Shown piece after piece: positions 39,471 to 50,769 of a stretch of DNA of 64,000 bases. Source of the stretch: Engraulis encrasicolus (Eukaryota > Chordata > Actinopteri > Clupeiformes > Engraulidae); contig NC_085876.1 of assembly GCF_034702125.1 (NCBI RefSeq), positions 15,282,753 to 15,346,752 of the forward strand, read 5' to 3'. The position numbers and the translations under genes were made by a program. Position 1 is the first letter of the stretch; each line of letters starts with the position of its first letter. A model generated the notes under the pieces. The model saw only the letters and a list, made by a program, of their open reading frames with translations. It made no database searches and was not told the origin of the DNA.

Positions 39471-40854
39471 AGTGCACACATACTTAAAGTAACTGTCAGA
39501 GCTATCATTGTGTATCTCTTCAAAGGCTTAGTAAAGTGGAGCCACCCAGGTTGCAGTGTTGCCAGGGAAGAGCTGAATATTTGTGTGCGTGTCTGTGTGT
39601 AGCCTTCACACATGTACACTCCAAAAATAATGGTGATGTAACCCCTTAGTGCAGAGCCTATATAATAATAATAATAATAATACATTTTATTTTTAAGCGT
39701 CTTTCAAGATACCCAAGGTCACTTTACATTCTCTCAGTTTCCAATATGAAGAATGCAATTTGTAATGTGTTTGTAATTAATGTCTGTGATAGGGCTGGAT
39801 ATTAGCCATCAACCTCACCATACAATGCATATCATGATACAGGGGTCTCGATACGATATGAATTGCGGAACGTGCGATACATGTGGCATAGGGGTCATGC
39901 TGATACACTCGGGGTCCCAGCGTCCACTCGTGTACTCTGTGCTTGCCGTGCGTCTCTGAGAGTGAGTCAACTGTATTATGTTGTTACTATGTTATGCCAT
40001 GTCTGTATTTGTTTACTGTACTGTTTGTATCTAGTGATTGCATAGTATATTTCTCATTCTCAATGCCACGGTTCTGCCAGAGAGTACATTGGCTCAGAAA
40101 TGTGCTACTTTCGTGGAGTAGCGCTTACATCTCTCTATGTCTGTTTAACACATGCTCTGTGTGTCTGCTTTAGGCAGGCACATACCCATGCCTCAGGTCC
40201 ACACAGCTACTGTAGGTAGCTGTGTGTCATGTTGTCCCCTTCTCATTCCCCCCTGCTTAAGATGGCTGCTTGTAGGCAGTCACCTTCATGTTCCCCCTCC
40301 CCCTTGGTAAGATAGCTGCTGTAGGCAGCTATCCTCAGTTTCCTCATTGTATATATTGTATATTGTATATACTCTGCATATGTGTATTTTTATGTATGGA
40401 TACATGCTCATGTCTTTGAATTTTCTATTTTACTTTTCTAGTAAAACCACGGTTTCCATTCCCATCTGTGTGTGTCTGACTTCATAAGACATCTTCATAC
40501 TGTTCTGGCCGGACAGTCTGTGGTGTTTGTTGTATACCTGATCCAGCTCCTTTTATACAGTCCTTTTTCGGGTGCACCCACAACACTATTTTTTCAGATG
40601 TGATGCGGTATATTGAATTGTGAACTGTTTAGCACAATTATTTGTCTTCAAAAGAAATATCATCTAAAAAAATCAAGATATCAATATTGACTGAAATAAT
40701 CGGGATATCGACTTTTCTCATAATCGTGCAACCCTAATTACTGATAATGTTCTAATGCTGTTAATGCCATCTCTCCGAAGAAGGATGACATGTTGAAGAG
40801 GGAAGCTGGAGCACACTGTAACCATTTATTAAGCGCAAACACCCGCCTAACGTT
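39471..40854. other. Non-coding with repeat relics
   Basis: (AAT)n at about 39661-39685 joins cattttatttttaagcgtct, a teleost repeat tail. At 40570-40735 cgggatatcgacttttctca resembles a hAT-like cryptic repeat. No exon was seen. Confidence 0.4.
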
Positions 40855-41045
40855 ATTTTTTTAAAGTATTTTTGGGGGGATTTTTGCCCTTTTTATCACA
40901 GGACAGTGTGAGAGTAGAGAGGAAATGATTAGGAGAGGGATGGGGCAGGGCCGGGAAATGACCCTGGCCGTACTCGAACCAGGGTCCCCGCGTGCAATGT
41001 AAGCCCAAATGTGGGGGGCTTAGTGCGCTGCGCCACAGCGCCCCC
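40855..41045 (-). mobile_element. tRNA-derived SINE (type 1)
   Basis: Minus strand: gctgtggcgcagcgcactaag (box A-like), ccctggttcgagtacggcc (box B-like), then ggtcatttcccggccctgc and a T/A-rich tail at the left. Same family as 28535-28707 and 60950-61124. Confidence 0.85.
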
Positions 41046-41898
41046 TCGCCTGCCTTAGGTTTCAATGTTTACAACATCTTCAGTCCCAGCGTGCCCCAGC
41101 TTCTCTCTTCAATTGAAAAGCTCTTTTTCAAAATCAGATATATCCATTTTATAGAATGTTGGGAAATTGAATTGAATTGAATTGCACCACAAAATGCATT
41201 TTATAGAGGTTTAAAAAGCATGTTCTCAAAACATTTGAATGGCAAGAATTCACACATATATGATAGGACTACTTATCAATCAATTCCAATATTAAAATGC
41301 AGAAAGTCAAAAATGGTGGATATAGCGTTTTGGAAAAGAGCTCTTCAATTGATGTTTGTCTCTTGGTGATGCACCTGCAAGCTGAGGGACGGTGACTTTG
41401 AACGATGATGTGGCTTCATGATATGAGTGCAGCTCATTATAGACAACGTTGACGAAGATCTGTCAACCGACATAGCCTACATTGTAGCCTATATAGTCCC
41501 TTTATCTATCAAACAGCTGTCCACCAAAATACAGCCATTCTCTGGGTGTCATATTGTCATATAAAAGTACAAACAAAAAGAAATGAAAAAGTTTGGATAT
41601 AGCCTTAGTCCTCTTTAAAAATCGGCTGCTTTGTCTAAATGTGCTACACACTTAGCTCTAACCCTAAACATGACCCGTGACCCAAGAGGAGCGGATTGTA
41701 GCTCAGTCTGATGCTTACTATTGACAGGGCATAGAGGATCACACATAGAGTAATGTATGATTTGCTGGGTGTGCTGCCTACTGTTGTGTTGTGTGAATCC
41801 AAGTCTCCTTTATTGTTCATTACATTAGGTATTTGTAGTAGCTCTTATGCAATATTTCATACATGGCCCCAGATATTAATTTATGTTGCACATGCATG
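41046..41898. other. Non-coding, nothing recognised
   Basis: No supported feature. Confidence 0.45.
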
Positions 41899-42062
41899 CA
41901 GGGCCGCTGACAGCTTTGGCCGGGCCCGGAACAAAGTAATTTGAGAGAGCTCCACACACAATACACGCAATGTAATGAGGACTCAATTATGGGCCCCTGT
42001 CTCACTGGGCCCGGGACAAGTGACCCCTTTGCCCCTCCCCCCACCCCCTGTCGACTTCCCTC
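41899..42062 (-). mobile_element. hAT MITE family A, copy 4 (reverse)
   Basis: Starts cagggccgctgacagctttg and contains gggcccgggacaagtgaccc. The right end ctgtcgacttccct is eroded. Confidence 0.8.
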
Positions 42063-42313
42063 ACGGCACGGCGCACAGTACAGTATACACAAAGGACATC
42101 ATCCTCACACCAGCTCCATTAAGTCAAAGGTAAAACAATGTCATTAATCTAGCACTGTACTGTAATCCCAGTGGTGACCTCTCATATTAATTCAACACAG
42201 AGGGATCATGGGTGCAGGCACGGTGGAAGAGGAGGGCAGGGCGGGGGGTAAACCTAGTGCACGCACAGCATATGTTATTGTTGTGTTGGGAGACTCCACT
42301 ATCTACCGTAAAG

Positions 42314-42602
42314 CACTGTTTCTCAAGTGGTGCTGACGACGTGGCACCCTGGTGTGCCGTGACCGTGAGACATCCCCAGGGGTGCTTCAGGAACGTGGCT
42401 GATATGAAATTTTAAATGCATTGTATAGTATGCTACTGTACATGCGTTTTGCATTTGCTGGTCTTAAGAGACTGTGTGTGTATCGTAATGATACTCTTAA
42501 TTAAAAAGAGAAAAGGAGAAAAGGTTTGCAATGCTTTGAGATTTTTCATTAATTTCGAGGGTGCCACAACAACCGTAAAATAAAAAAGTTTGAGAAACAC
42601 TG
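42314..42602. mobile_element. hAT-type MITE (cactgtttctcaag ends)
   Basis: Ends cactgtttctcaagtgg and agtttgagaaacactg. The flanks ccgtaaag and atctaaag share the last five bases. It resembles the element at 14141-14403 in its ends only. Confidence 0.65.
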
Positions 42603-42732
42603 ATCTAAAGTCTCAGTGTTGTGTGTGACTTGCTGGCCAAAGGCAAGCCGGATGCTGCCCAAACGAAGTTTAGATGCAGTGTGGTGGAGATTAACCGTGC
42701 CTTTGCCCCGATCCTGATAGCTGGCTTAGCAT

Positions 42733-42931
42733 CAGGGTTGCCACACGAGGCTGACTATTTCTAGCCCAAAAAATGCTGAAAACCCGCCTGGAAGCACTAA
42801 ATCCCAACCCAATTCTATTGATTTCTATGGACAAAAAGTGGGCGTTTTTTTCTCCCAAATCCGTTTTCACCCGCAGACGGCCATCCTAAGCAGCCCAATT
42901 GGGCGGGAAACAGCCCAATCTGGCAACACTG
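42733..42931. mobile_element. hAT-type MITE (cagggttgccacac ends)
   Basis: Left end cagggttgccacac; right end ctggcaacactg. A perfect 8-bp duplication, cttagcat, lies at 42725-42732 and 42932-42939. Related by its ends to 30388-30622. Confidence 0.9.
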
Positions 42932-43083
42932 CTTAGCATAGCAGCTGTTCCCTATGCACCCAACACTGGCAGACAGAGACAACCTGCCAAGACCCTTCTG
43001 CAGTCTCTCCTATCAAAAGAACCTAAACGAAGAGTGAAGGCTGTGATGCACAGTAAAAATCACAGCACTGGCCCTGCTGTGAC

Positions 43084-43698
43084 TTAACCGATTGATACCT
43101 AAAGCTCCTGCAAAAAAAACGCCTACTGAATGCCTAAGACCTTGTTGGAAAAGTTTAGCCTGGCTCTGCAGACCCTTCGTGCTTCGTGCATCTTCGCTAA
43201 ACTTTGTGAGCTCGCACTTAGGTCTGGAAATCTTAAATGAGCCCGAAGGAATCAGATATTTCACAGCCTGTCCAATCAGAAACACAGGGCGGCGTCTATA
43301 CAAGTCAGTGGTTGAAGTAGTACATGATTTTAAAAAATCTACATGAATTCTCCAATCAGGTTCGAACTGTTTTGAACACACACACACACCTTTACAGAGC
43401 TAAGCGATTGACAATGTTCCAGATGGTTGGTAACAACCATCGAGTGAGAACCAGGTTAGGAAAAGTTGCCCTCATCCCATAAAACCTAAATATCTGATGC
43501 ACATAAAAACATCAAATAAGTTGCATTTAGACCCTAAGACCCTCATTGTGCATTAGAATGTGTTCATTCAGCTGTAACATACCCACATTTTCATTAAAGG
43601 AGCTAAAATCTCATGAGCCTAAATGCAGCGTATATGTTGCTCCGGCACCAAAGGTCAAACAAATATAGCCTACGAGTCATCAGGCATCAATGGGTTAA
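43084..43698 (+). mobile_element. TTAA MITE, cattgatgcc family, copy 2 (interrupted)
   Basis: TTAA at 43085 with ccgattgatacc; right end ggcatcaatgggttaa. The body matches 34412-34716 (gttgcatttagaccctaaga, aaaatctcatgagcct). It is interrupted by the hAT element at 43155-43458. Confidence 0.75.
43155..43458. mobile_element. hAT-type MITE nested in the TTAA element
   Basis: Starts ttagcctggctctgcaga and ends agaaccaggtta. A perfect 8-bp duplication, ggaaaagt, lies at 43147-43154 and 43459-43466. Confidence 0.85.
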
Positions 43699-43865
43699 AT
43701 GGTTTGGGCATTGACTGTTACACTTGGGACTCCGGTTCGATTCTGGCCCAAGGTCGCTTCCCGGTCGATCCTCCTCTCTATCTTCCCCTTGCCTCCTGTC
43801 ACCATCTCACACTGTCCTATCCAATGAAGGCATAAAAGCCCCCTTTTTTGCCTTTTTTTTAAAGA
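43699..43865 (+). mobile_element. tRNA-derived SINE (type 2)
   Basis: tccggttcgattctggcc (box B-like), then ttcccggtcgatcctcctc, ccttgcctcctgtcacc, ctgtcctatccaatgaagg and a poly(T)-rich tail. The head is degenerate. Confidence 0.7.
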
Positions 43866-44894
43866 CACTTTGTTAACCAAACACTTCAATAGTTGATTTA
43901 ACATCTTCTAGAATGCATTTTGTCGCAGAGTACTCAATAGGTTTCGAATAAACATGGCATTGTTTAATGTCCAGACTGAGCATAGAACTGATGTGAAAAA
44001 AGGAAGACACTTTGGTGCATGGATCTGTTTTTTTTTCAATTTCAAGGTTTAACATGCTTAAAGTTGCATTATTTCCGTGTATGGTATTCTCAAGTATACT
44101 TGCATAGGCCTATGCTTCTGTGTTTTTTGTTGTTGTTTTTTTTACAGTGAACAAGTCAAGTAAGTGATGCACACTGTTTCCTCTATAAGTTTAACCACAT
44201 AACCCATGTACAGTACTCCCATGTAGTAGTCTACTCAGGAACAAGACAGTTCATACTTCACGACAGTTCATCAGGTTAAAGGGGGTAGACAAGGTTGCCA
44301 CTATTGCCATAACACTATGCATCACTATTGCAATGTCATGTGCATACGCTCAAGAGACATGCTGCATGCAATCTCATTTCTTACAATATATTTCCCATGT
44401 TTTCTGCTGCTTGTTTTCCCTGCCTAGCTAGATGAGCATGAGCAGGTAAGTACTTACTAGACACAGCTAAATGCACACAAATGAAGTATTATAGGGCTAT
44501 GTGTAAATTAATACAACACACAAGCTGTGCCAAAACTGTGCTCAAAGAAGCAGGTACGAATTGCAATTGTTATTTGAAGAAGATTACAGAAAATATTTAA
44601 CAAAAAAAGTAGGCTGCGGTAGCCTACATTACTCAAAATGAGTCAGTGATATTTGAAAAAAAAAACCTGCAGAGCAGCTTTTCATGCCGATTAGTGAAAT
44701 GATTTTGCCCAAGAAAAAAAGCAGGGATGCAGCCTGAACAGCATCGAAGGCAGGCTATGCTCAATTCAGACTTGTTAACCGACTTCATGGTTACCAGGGG
44801 GAAAAATGGTTACATGCTTTCACAACTAAATCAACAACAGTAGACTATCTCACCGTAAACTGGGCTGTGATTGAAGGGTTGTATCCAACTCATC
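43866..44894. other. Non-coding, nothing recognised
   Basis: AT-rich DNA with no supported exon or complete element. Confidence 0.45.
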
Positions 44895-45471
44895 TATGGA
44901 GACCCGCGGCGTGAATACCGTCCCCCGTGCATCTTGCTATGCGTCACGGTGGCAGGTGAACGCACCTGCACTGCACAGCACCACGGAGCAGCATCCGCCA
45001 CCACGGCTCCCACATCCAGCCCGCGTCTCCAGCCTACAGGTGTTGATGCTAGCCTGGTCCCGTGTCCTCTCCTAACAGAACAACATCCTTCTCTTTGTTG
45101 TTCCCGCCGGTACGCTGTCGCGTCTGTTGTCACGGTCAATTTGGGTCACCCGCTTTAAAAACCTGACCACCACGTTTGCAGGCTGTACGCGTATACTGCA
45201 CTCCACCGTTACCCCGAGCAGAGTCGAGTGGACGAGAGACTAGCCCAACAGTTTAAAGATATCAATACTGCACCGACATACCGTGGTCTGTCTGTTCGTC
45301 CTGTAATAGTTTTCTGTTCTCTTGAGTAAGCGCGTCAACAATAGTCTGAAAACAAGTCCGGCGTTTGGAGGATTTGCGCCGTTATTTATTTATATATTAT
45401 TTTAATAAACACGCCGCTGTGGAATCCGGCCAGGACAGTGCATTACTTTCCCCCTAGCTTTATCTAAGGGG
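44895..45471 (+). promoter_or_regulatory. CpG-rich candidate promoter
   Basis: CpG dinucleotides are clearly denser than in the surroundings (for example ccgcggcgtg, gctgtcgcgtctgttgtc, gcgcgtcaac). This is unlike the nearby repeats, and no element ends were found. It could drive the small open exon that follows or a minus-strand transcript. Confidence 0.3.
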
Positions 45472-45567
45472 ATGACGGCAAGAAAGGACGGGGCAGCCAA
45501 ATCTGGGGATTTGGTGAAAACACCAGATGGAGCTTTGGAGCTGAATTCAAACACGGGCTTTTGCGAG
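45472..45567 (+). CDS. Candidate first coding exon, unrecognised
   Basis: ATG at 45472 (G at -3), 32 codons beginning MTARKDGAAKSGDLVKTPDG, then a donor gaggtgaaat at 45568. It lies immediately after a CpG-rich stretch. I do not recognise the peptide and could not find the next exon. The frame stays open past the donor to 45711, so an unspliced 79-aa reading is the alternative. Confidence 0.25.
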
Positions 45568-45719
45568 GTGAAATTCATCCGCTACGAAATCATATCACAG
45601 GCTAAAAGTCACAGATTGGCGTGTCATAGGGCATGTTTGGACAAATCAGGCAACGCAGGCGTCCACTCATTGGGCAGTAATTGGTTTGTAAAACTGTCAG
45701 TCAAACTTTGAAAGAAGCA

Positions 45720-46084
45720 TTTGGGGAGGTTTGGAAAAAGTTTATTTTAATCCTCAGGACTTTAGAATGTTGTTTGACATGATTATTCAACTGTTTGTAT
45801 TTTCCTTTGTGTATGTGCGCGTGCGTGCGCGCGCACGGATTTGTGCGTGTGCTGTTGTCGCTGTGAATCATTTGCATTTACAGGCATATGCCTGAAAAGT
45901 AATAAAGCTATGGGAGGCAAACACAAACGCAGCCCCCTTCCAGAAGACTCTAGACACATGTTGTCAGCTTCAGCTAAGAACACGTTAAAGGCATTTTACA
46001 ACAGCTGATTGGTTCAATAAAGACGCTTTTGCACACCTCTGTAGTTGGGCAGGTGCGTAGGATGTTATCCCAGCCGGGTTGTCA
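45720..46084. other. Non-coding, with alternating purine-pyrimidine tract
   Basis: 45809-45854 reads gtgtatgtgcgcgtgcgtgcgcgcgc-like alternating bases (potential Z-DNA). Otherwise nothing. Confidence 0.5.
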
Positions 46085-46277
46085 GTGAAGTGAAAAGAAA
46101 TCCCGCACACTGTCCATTCCACCAACAAACTTTAATACAACAAACTTTAATACAACGTTTCGGTCATCCGACCTTCTTCAGGTAAAGTTTACCTGAAGAA
46201 GGTCGGATGACCGAAACGTTGTATTAAAGTTTGTTGGTGGAATGGACAGTGTGCGGGATTTCTTTTCACTTCAACAA
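46085..46277. repeat. Near-perfect palindrome with hammerhead-like motif on both arms
   Basis: Arms of about 90 bp: gtgaagtgaaaagaaatccc on the left and gggatttcttttcacttc on the right. The left arm has an extra duplicated caaactttaatacaa. Each arm carries CTGAAGA-A, stem GGTC/GACC, GAAA, CGTT (+ strand at 46193-46220; - strand at about 46181-46155). The centre is ggtaaagtttacc. Confidence 0.9.
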
Positions 46278-47403
46278 CAGCTGATTGGGACAGGAGTATA
46301 GCCTATGTGTGCGCTTACGCCCGCGTTTGTGTCTGTGTGCGCGGGACGGGTGTGCACTTACAGTCCTCTTTATAACACATACTGTAATAAAGGCAAAGGG
46401 GAAGTGAACACAAAGACTGACCGCTTATGTAGCACTAACACCGTTGTCAGACCCAGGCCTAATGGCAGTTACTCCCAGTAATTTTTTTGGCCTTATCAGC
46501 AGAGTAGAGTACAGTGCCTTTGTATATTCCAAAAAAACATTAAGGTACCTAGTCCAGTATCTAGTATCTAGGCTAATCCAGTTTAAGACATTATACAAGA
46601 TACACATAACAAAGACACACATAAACAGATAAAAAGCATGATGCCAAAAAGGGAGCACAGTTTCATTTAATGCACCTCTTTAAAGGCCATACGACATCAG
46701 TAACATTGTTAAGAAGAAATAAAGAATCAAGGAAAATCACCACCACTTTTAAACTTGTTACAGCGCCCTTGCACCTAATGCAGGACTATCAGCCATAAAG
46801 ACCAATAGGCAACATTTACAAGTTAATAACCCATTAGTCATTCAGTCGAATAAAGACTCTCCCGACGCTTTCCGCAGACTATGGACTGAGAACCAGACAC
46901 ACAATAGCCTAGGTATCTGGACTGGACTGATGATATTTACTTAGATGCAGTAGACATAACCTATTTCTATCGACTGGTAGCTCTCTCTGAAGAAAAACAT
47001 TCAAAATGTGAAAAAATACATTTTCATGACAGTTCAGATTTTCAGGTAGGCATCTGGCTGGCAGTCATTTCATGAATGAGAGGAACTGCCGCATGGCTGA
47101 TGAAGCAGAGACAGAATATCTAGCTCTATATCTAACCTCAGCTTCTCTCATTTTGCTTGTGACCTCGTGCTTCACTGATGGCCCGTCTCTGTGGAGAAAA
47201 CCATTAAGTTTCCCTGGTGTCAGACCAGGCACAACATGTTTTGGGGATACAACAAGTTTCCCATCTGCAAATGAGAAAATGACCTTTGAATGGAGCTTTT
47301 GCAAGATATTGAATAAAAACTTGAATGACACTGATTGACATATTGCCTCGCGTCATGAGGCCACAAGCAAAAGTAGATGAGGGGATGTTGGATTTTGAGT
47401 TGG
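46278..47403. other. Non-coding, nothing recognised
   Basis: Overlapping 88-aa frames on both strands at 47065-47338 have no recognisable domain or exon boundaries. Confidence 0.4.
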
Positions 47404-47560
47404 GCCCTGCCATGGCCTAGTGGTAGGGCACTTGTCTGCTATGCGGCCGACCAGGGTTCAATTCCCGGCCCGGGTCCTTTGCGGGCCCTTCCCCGTCTCT
47501 CACTCACTTCCTGTCACCATCTTCACTGTCATAAATAAAGTAAAAAAGACCAAAACAGTA
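47404..47560 (+). mobile_element. tRNA-derived SINE (type 2)
   Basis: ccatggcctagtggtagggc (box A-like), ccagggttcaattcccggcc (box B-like), then the ttccccgtctctcactcac body and an A-rich tail. It looks like a tRNA head but lacks a paired acceptor stem, so it is not a tRNA gene. Confidence 0.85.
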
Positions 47561-47704
47561 TCTAAAAAAAGATATTGACTTGGACTCAGATTTGTCAGGT
47601 ATGCGATAGACTTAAACAGACGGCAGCCTGTGTTGCTGGCCAGCTACACCGAACAGGTGGCTCTTTTCCACTTCCTGACTCAGCATTGTTCCACATCTTG
47701 AATG

Positions 47705-48290
47705 TTTTAGCACTGTAAAAATCTAGTGTTATTTCAACACTTAAAGAGTCTACATCTGTAATATACACTGTATCTGTAATTTATTGACTTTTTGTATTTT
47801 ATCTTATGGCACACGTTCCTCACACAAGTTAGTTCTAGAGTCTTGTACTCCTCGTACTGAATTAGGGAAAACAGGCTTTTCTTTTTATGCCCCATACCTA
47901 TGGAATGAGTTGCAGAACAAATTGTGTTCGGACTCTCTGCCCCCATTAGAGACTTTTAAGAGGGAAATTAATACAGTATACACAGAGGAGTGTCATTGTT
48001 TCTGACTATGCAGCACATAGGCTACTTTTTATCTCATAATACGTTTTATGTAAACTTATTCTTCTTAATGTGTTTTTTGTACATTTATTTTCCTTTTTGT
48101 CTATGTGTTAGTCTGTGTCTGTAATTGTATGTATTTTGCCATTTTGATCAGGACTCCCTGGAAGAAGAGACTCTAATCTGAATGGGACAATCCTGGCTAA
48201 ATAAAGGATAAATGAAATAAATAAAAAATAATCTAGAGTGCATTTGGTCCCAGTGTACTCTCTAAGTGTTGAATTAAGAGGACTTTAAAA
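47705..48290. mobile_element. acacagtaaaa-type MITE split by a LINE tail
   Basis: cactgtaaaaatctagtgtt at 47711 and tctagagtgcatttggtccc, ctaagtgttgaattaa at 48232-48275 belong to the family seen at 50103 and 57209. The LINE-like 47780-48230 lies between them. Confidence 0.5.
47780..48230 (+). mobile_element. LINE 3' end, L2-like, 5'-truncated
   Basis: An open stretch encodes a typical LINE C-terminus (RTELGKTGFSFYAPYLWNEL, then SLPPLETFKREI). It is followed by the tail ggaagaagagactctaatct, tcctggctaaataaagg and short A-rich repeats. This combination is common at the 3' end of fish L2/Maui-type LINEs. The reverse transcriptase is absent. Confidence 0.75.
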
Positions 48291-48294
48291 AATA

Positions 48295-48468
48295 GCCTAT
48301 ATATTTTTTGGTCTTTTACAACTTTATTGATGATAGGATAGTGTGAGAGGTGGACAGGAAGCGAACGGAGAAGGGTCGCCAACTGACCCAGGCCGGGAAT
48401 CGAACCCTGGTCGGCCCAATGGTAGACGAGTACCCTACCGGTTGGCCACGACGCGGCGAAAGAGGACA
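48295..48468 (-). mobile_element. tRNA-derived SINE
   Basis: Minus strand: cgtggccaaccggtagggta (box A-like), ccagggttcgattcccggcc (box B-like), then gtcagttggcgacccttctcc and a tail ttgtaaaagacc. Confidence 0.8.
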
Positions 48469-48872
48469 TTTTTACTGTTTGTTGTTATTATTAGATAAGG
48501 TAGTGTATGTTGGGATAAGTCTCTCATGTTATAGTACACATGGAAAAAAACATGATTTTAATAGTAAGCTATGGTATGCAGTGTCCTTCAATGTAACCTT
48601 GAAGTTCAGTGAGCTTAAACCCTGCCTGATGATTGGCTGACTCACTCCGAGATTACTCAGTGAACCAATCAATTTGACCCCTCTCTAATACTCCGCCCAC
48701 CTGAATAACCCTGGCAGCAGCCACTTATCCTGACTAAGCAATCGGTTTGTTCACCGCATGAAGTTTTCCTGTGTGTCACGTAACACAGAATAGCACCTGT
48801 CCCGGCCTGCCCTGCCAGACAGGGGGCCTGTAGATATCCTGTTCATGTGGCTGGAAGCCAGTGCTCTGTACG
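48469..48872. other. Non-coding, nothing recognised
   Basis: No supported feature. Confidence 0.45.
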
Positions 48873-49029
48873 CAGGGATGCTGACAGAGGGGGACAAAGG
48901 GGACAGTTGTCACGGGCCCAGTGAGAGAGGGGACCCAGAATTAGGTCCTTATTACATTGAATCTATTGGGCTGGGGGACCCTTTCAGACGACTTTGTCCT
49001 GGGCCTGGCCAAAGCTGTTAGCGGCCCTG
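48873..49029 (+). mobile_element. hAT MITE family A, copy 5 (best preserved)
   Basis: Left end cagggatgctgacag; right end ctgttagcggccctg. A perfect 8-bp duplication, tctgtacg, lies at 48865-48872 and 49030-49037. At 157 bp it is the clearest reference for the family. Confidence 0.95.
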
Positions 49030-49657
49030 TCTGTACGTGACACATTCCACCAGCCTTGCCACTTCAAGAGCTAAGATGCTGCAGCATCCTACAGTAATAA
49101 AGGGTTGTTATCAATATACGTATTACAAAAAAATACAAAAAACAATTGAGGACAGAAAAGGGGGGAAATTACATGATTGCCTTATGTGTATTTATTTAGT
49201 AAATTACTGTACTACAGCAGCCCTCCTGGAGAAAAGTGGGTGGATAGCTTTTTCTGGTGGATAGCTTGCTCAGCTGCGCCATGCTATACAGTACATAATG
49301 ATGCAGGAGGGCACCCACCCCCACCCACATTTTTATATTATATTTTTTTGTTTATAAACACAGTGTTATGAGGAGGGGCAAGAGACACTGGCGGCCAACC
49401 ACTGAGCTAATTTTTTGACAGACACCGGTTTCCAACAATCAGATTTTGAGGTCTGCGCAGCCGGTGTCGCGCAGCCAGGGGAAAACAAAAATGAGAGCCC
49501 ATGTATGTATATAGGCCTATTGGTAGTGGGATCGAACCGACAGTAGGCCTAATGCTACTCCAAAGTAGAGGCTATAAAGTGTGGTGGCTATACAGAGTGG
49601 AGGCTAGGGGGCTATATAGTATAGGCTTTTCACCAAGACACCAAGGGGAATTCCCAT
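49030..49657. other. Non-coding, nothing recognised
   Basis: No supported feature. Confidence 0.45.
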
Positions 49658-49813
49658 CAGGGAAGCCGAAAGGGGGACAAAAGGGTTAGTTGTCCCAGGC
49701 CCAGGGAAATGGGGGGGGGGCATATATGGGCTCTCACTACATTGAATGTATTGGATTAGGGGGCCCTTCAGATGACCTTGTCCCGGGCCCGGCCAAAGCT
49801 GTCAGCGGCCCTG
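49658..49813 (+). mobile_element. hAT MITE family A, copy 6
   Basis: Left end cagggaagccgaaagg; right end gctgtcagcggccctg. Flanks attcccat and actcccat (7/8). Confidence 0.92.
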
Positions 49814-49879
49814 ACTCCCATGAGATATGAGCTACTGTACCCATCCAGCGGAGTTACTGAGCCATGACAACACAGATGA

Positions 49880-49990
49880 ATGAATGAGGCAAAGGACAGC
49901 ACTCTTCAGATTTCTTCTTTGTCTATTCGCCCACGAACGTTTCGGGCAGAGCCCTTCTTCAGCGTGTAATGGCGTTTGACCCAATGATTG
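49880..49990 (-). repeat. Repeat carrying hammerhead-like motif C
   Basis: Minus strand at about 49972-49925: CACG, CTGAAGA-A, stem GGGC/GCCC with loop TCT, GAAA, CGTT, then CGTG pairing with the leading CACG. Confidence 0.65.
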
Positions 49991-50102
49991 ACACCCAAAC
50001 ATGACAACACAGTACAGTGGCACCCTGCGCTCAGGGTTAGGGCAGTGGTTTCTGTTTCTGGTAGCCATGCACTAATTTTGGGAGAAACATTTTGTCTGTT
50101 AG

Positions 50103-50223
50103 TACACAGTAAAACATGCAGTGTTAATTCAGCACTTAGAAAGTACTCTGCATGAAATACACTCTACAAGATGTGAAAATCGACTCACAAAATGCTAAAT
50201 TAACACTAGATTTTTTACTGTGT
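50103..50223. mobile_element. Short MITE (acacagtaaaa ends)
   Basis: Left acacagtaaaacatgcagtg; right ttttttactgtgt with ta outside. Internal gttaattcagcacttagaaa. Relatives lie at 57209-57330, 61125-61440 and 47705-48290. Confidence 0.75.
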
Positions 50224-50356
50224 AAGCAGCTGGAAATATTAAGCTTGTTTGCTGTAGAAACTGAGACAGCTGAGCTGAGGGACTGCCTGCCTTTGCTTGC
50301 TTGCACAGGGTCATGACAGCTAATGAATTAAAATTGTTTTCACATGACAAGGGGGG

Positions 50357-50493
<137 letters not shown>

Positions 50494-50639
50494 GGTGGTT
50501 GGGTGGGTGGCTGAGCTGAGGACCAATGTCCGAGCACTCGTTTGTGCGTAAATTTGTGTGCATGTCTGAGGATTTAAAAAAGTATAGCATAGCAATACAA
50601 AGCGGGTGAGTGGTTGATACTGTAAGTGCGAAACAAACA

Positions 50640-50765
50640 TGACAGCTTCACCAGAGCTAACGTAAAGCAGGAAATGCGACTTCCCTGTTCAACGGCACGA
50701 CAGACAGGCGCTCAGTATTTGAGGAAGAAATCGCACGTTATCAGTCAAAAGAGGAGCATTATTAG
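50640..50765 (+). other. Candidate 5' untranslated exon of the cathepsin gene
   Basis: The segment ending gaggagcattattag is followed by gtaagtgtgc, a near-consensus donor (GT at 50766). The next good acceptor is tctctttgttcag at 52133, just before the cathepsin start. This is inferred from splice signals alone. Confidence 0.3.
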
Positions 50766-50769
50766 GTAA

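Noticed and set aside
43013..43387. 124-aa minus open frame
   Set aside because: It lies across a hAT MITE and its flanks with no recognisable domain.
44871..45158. Overlapping 95-aa (+) and 81-aa (-) frames in the CpG-rich patch
   Set aside because: Open frames are expected in CpG-rich DNA; neither shows a family signature or splice borders.
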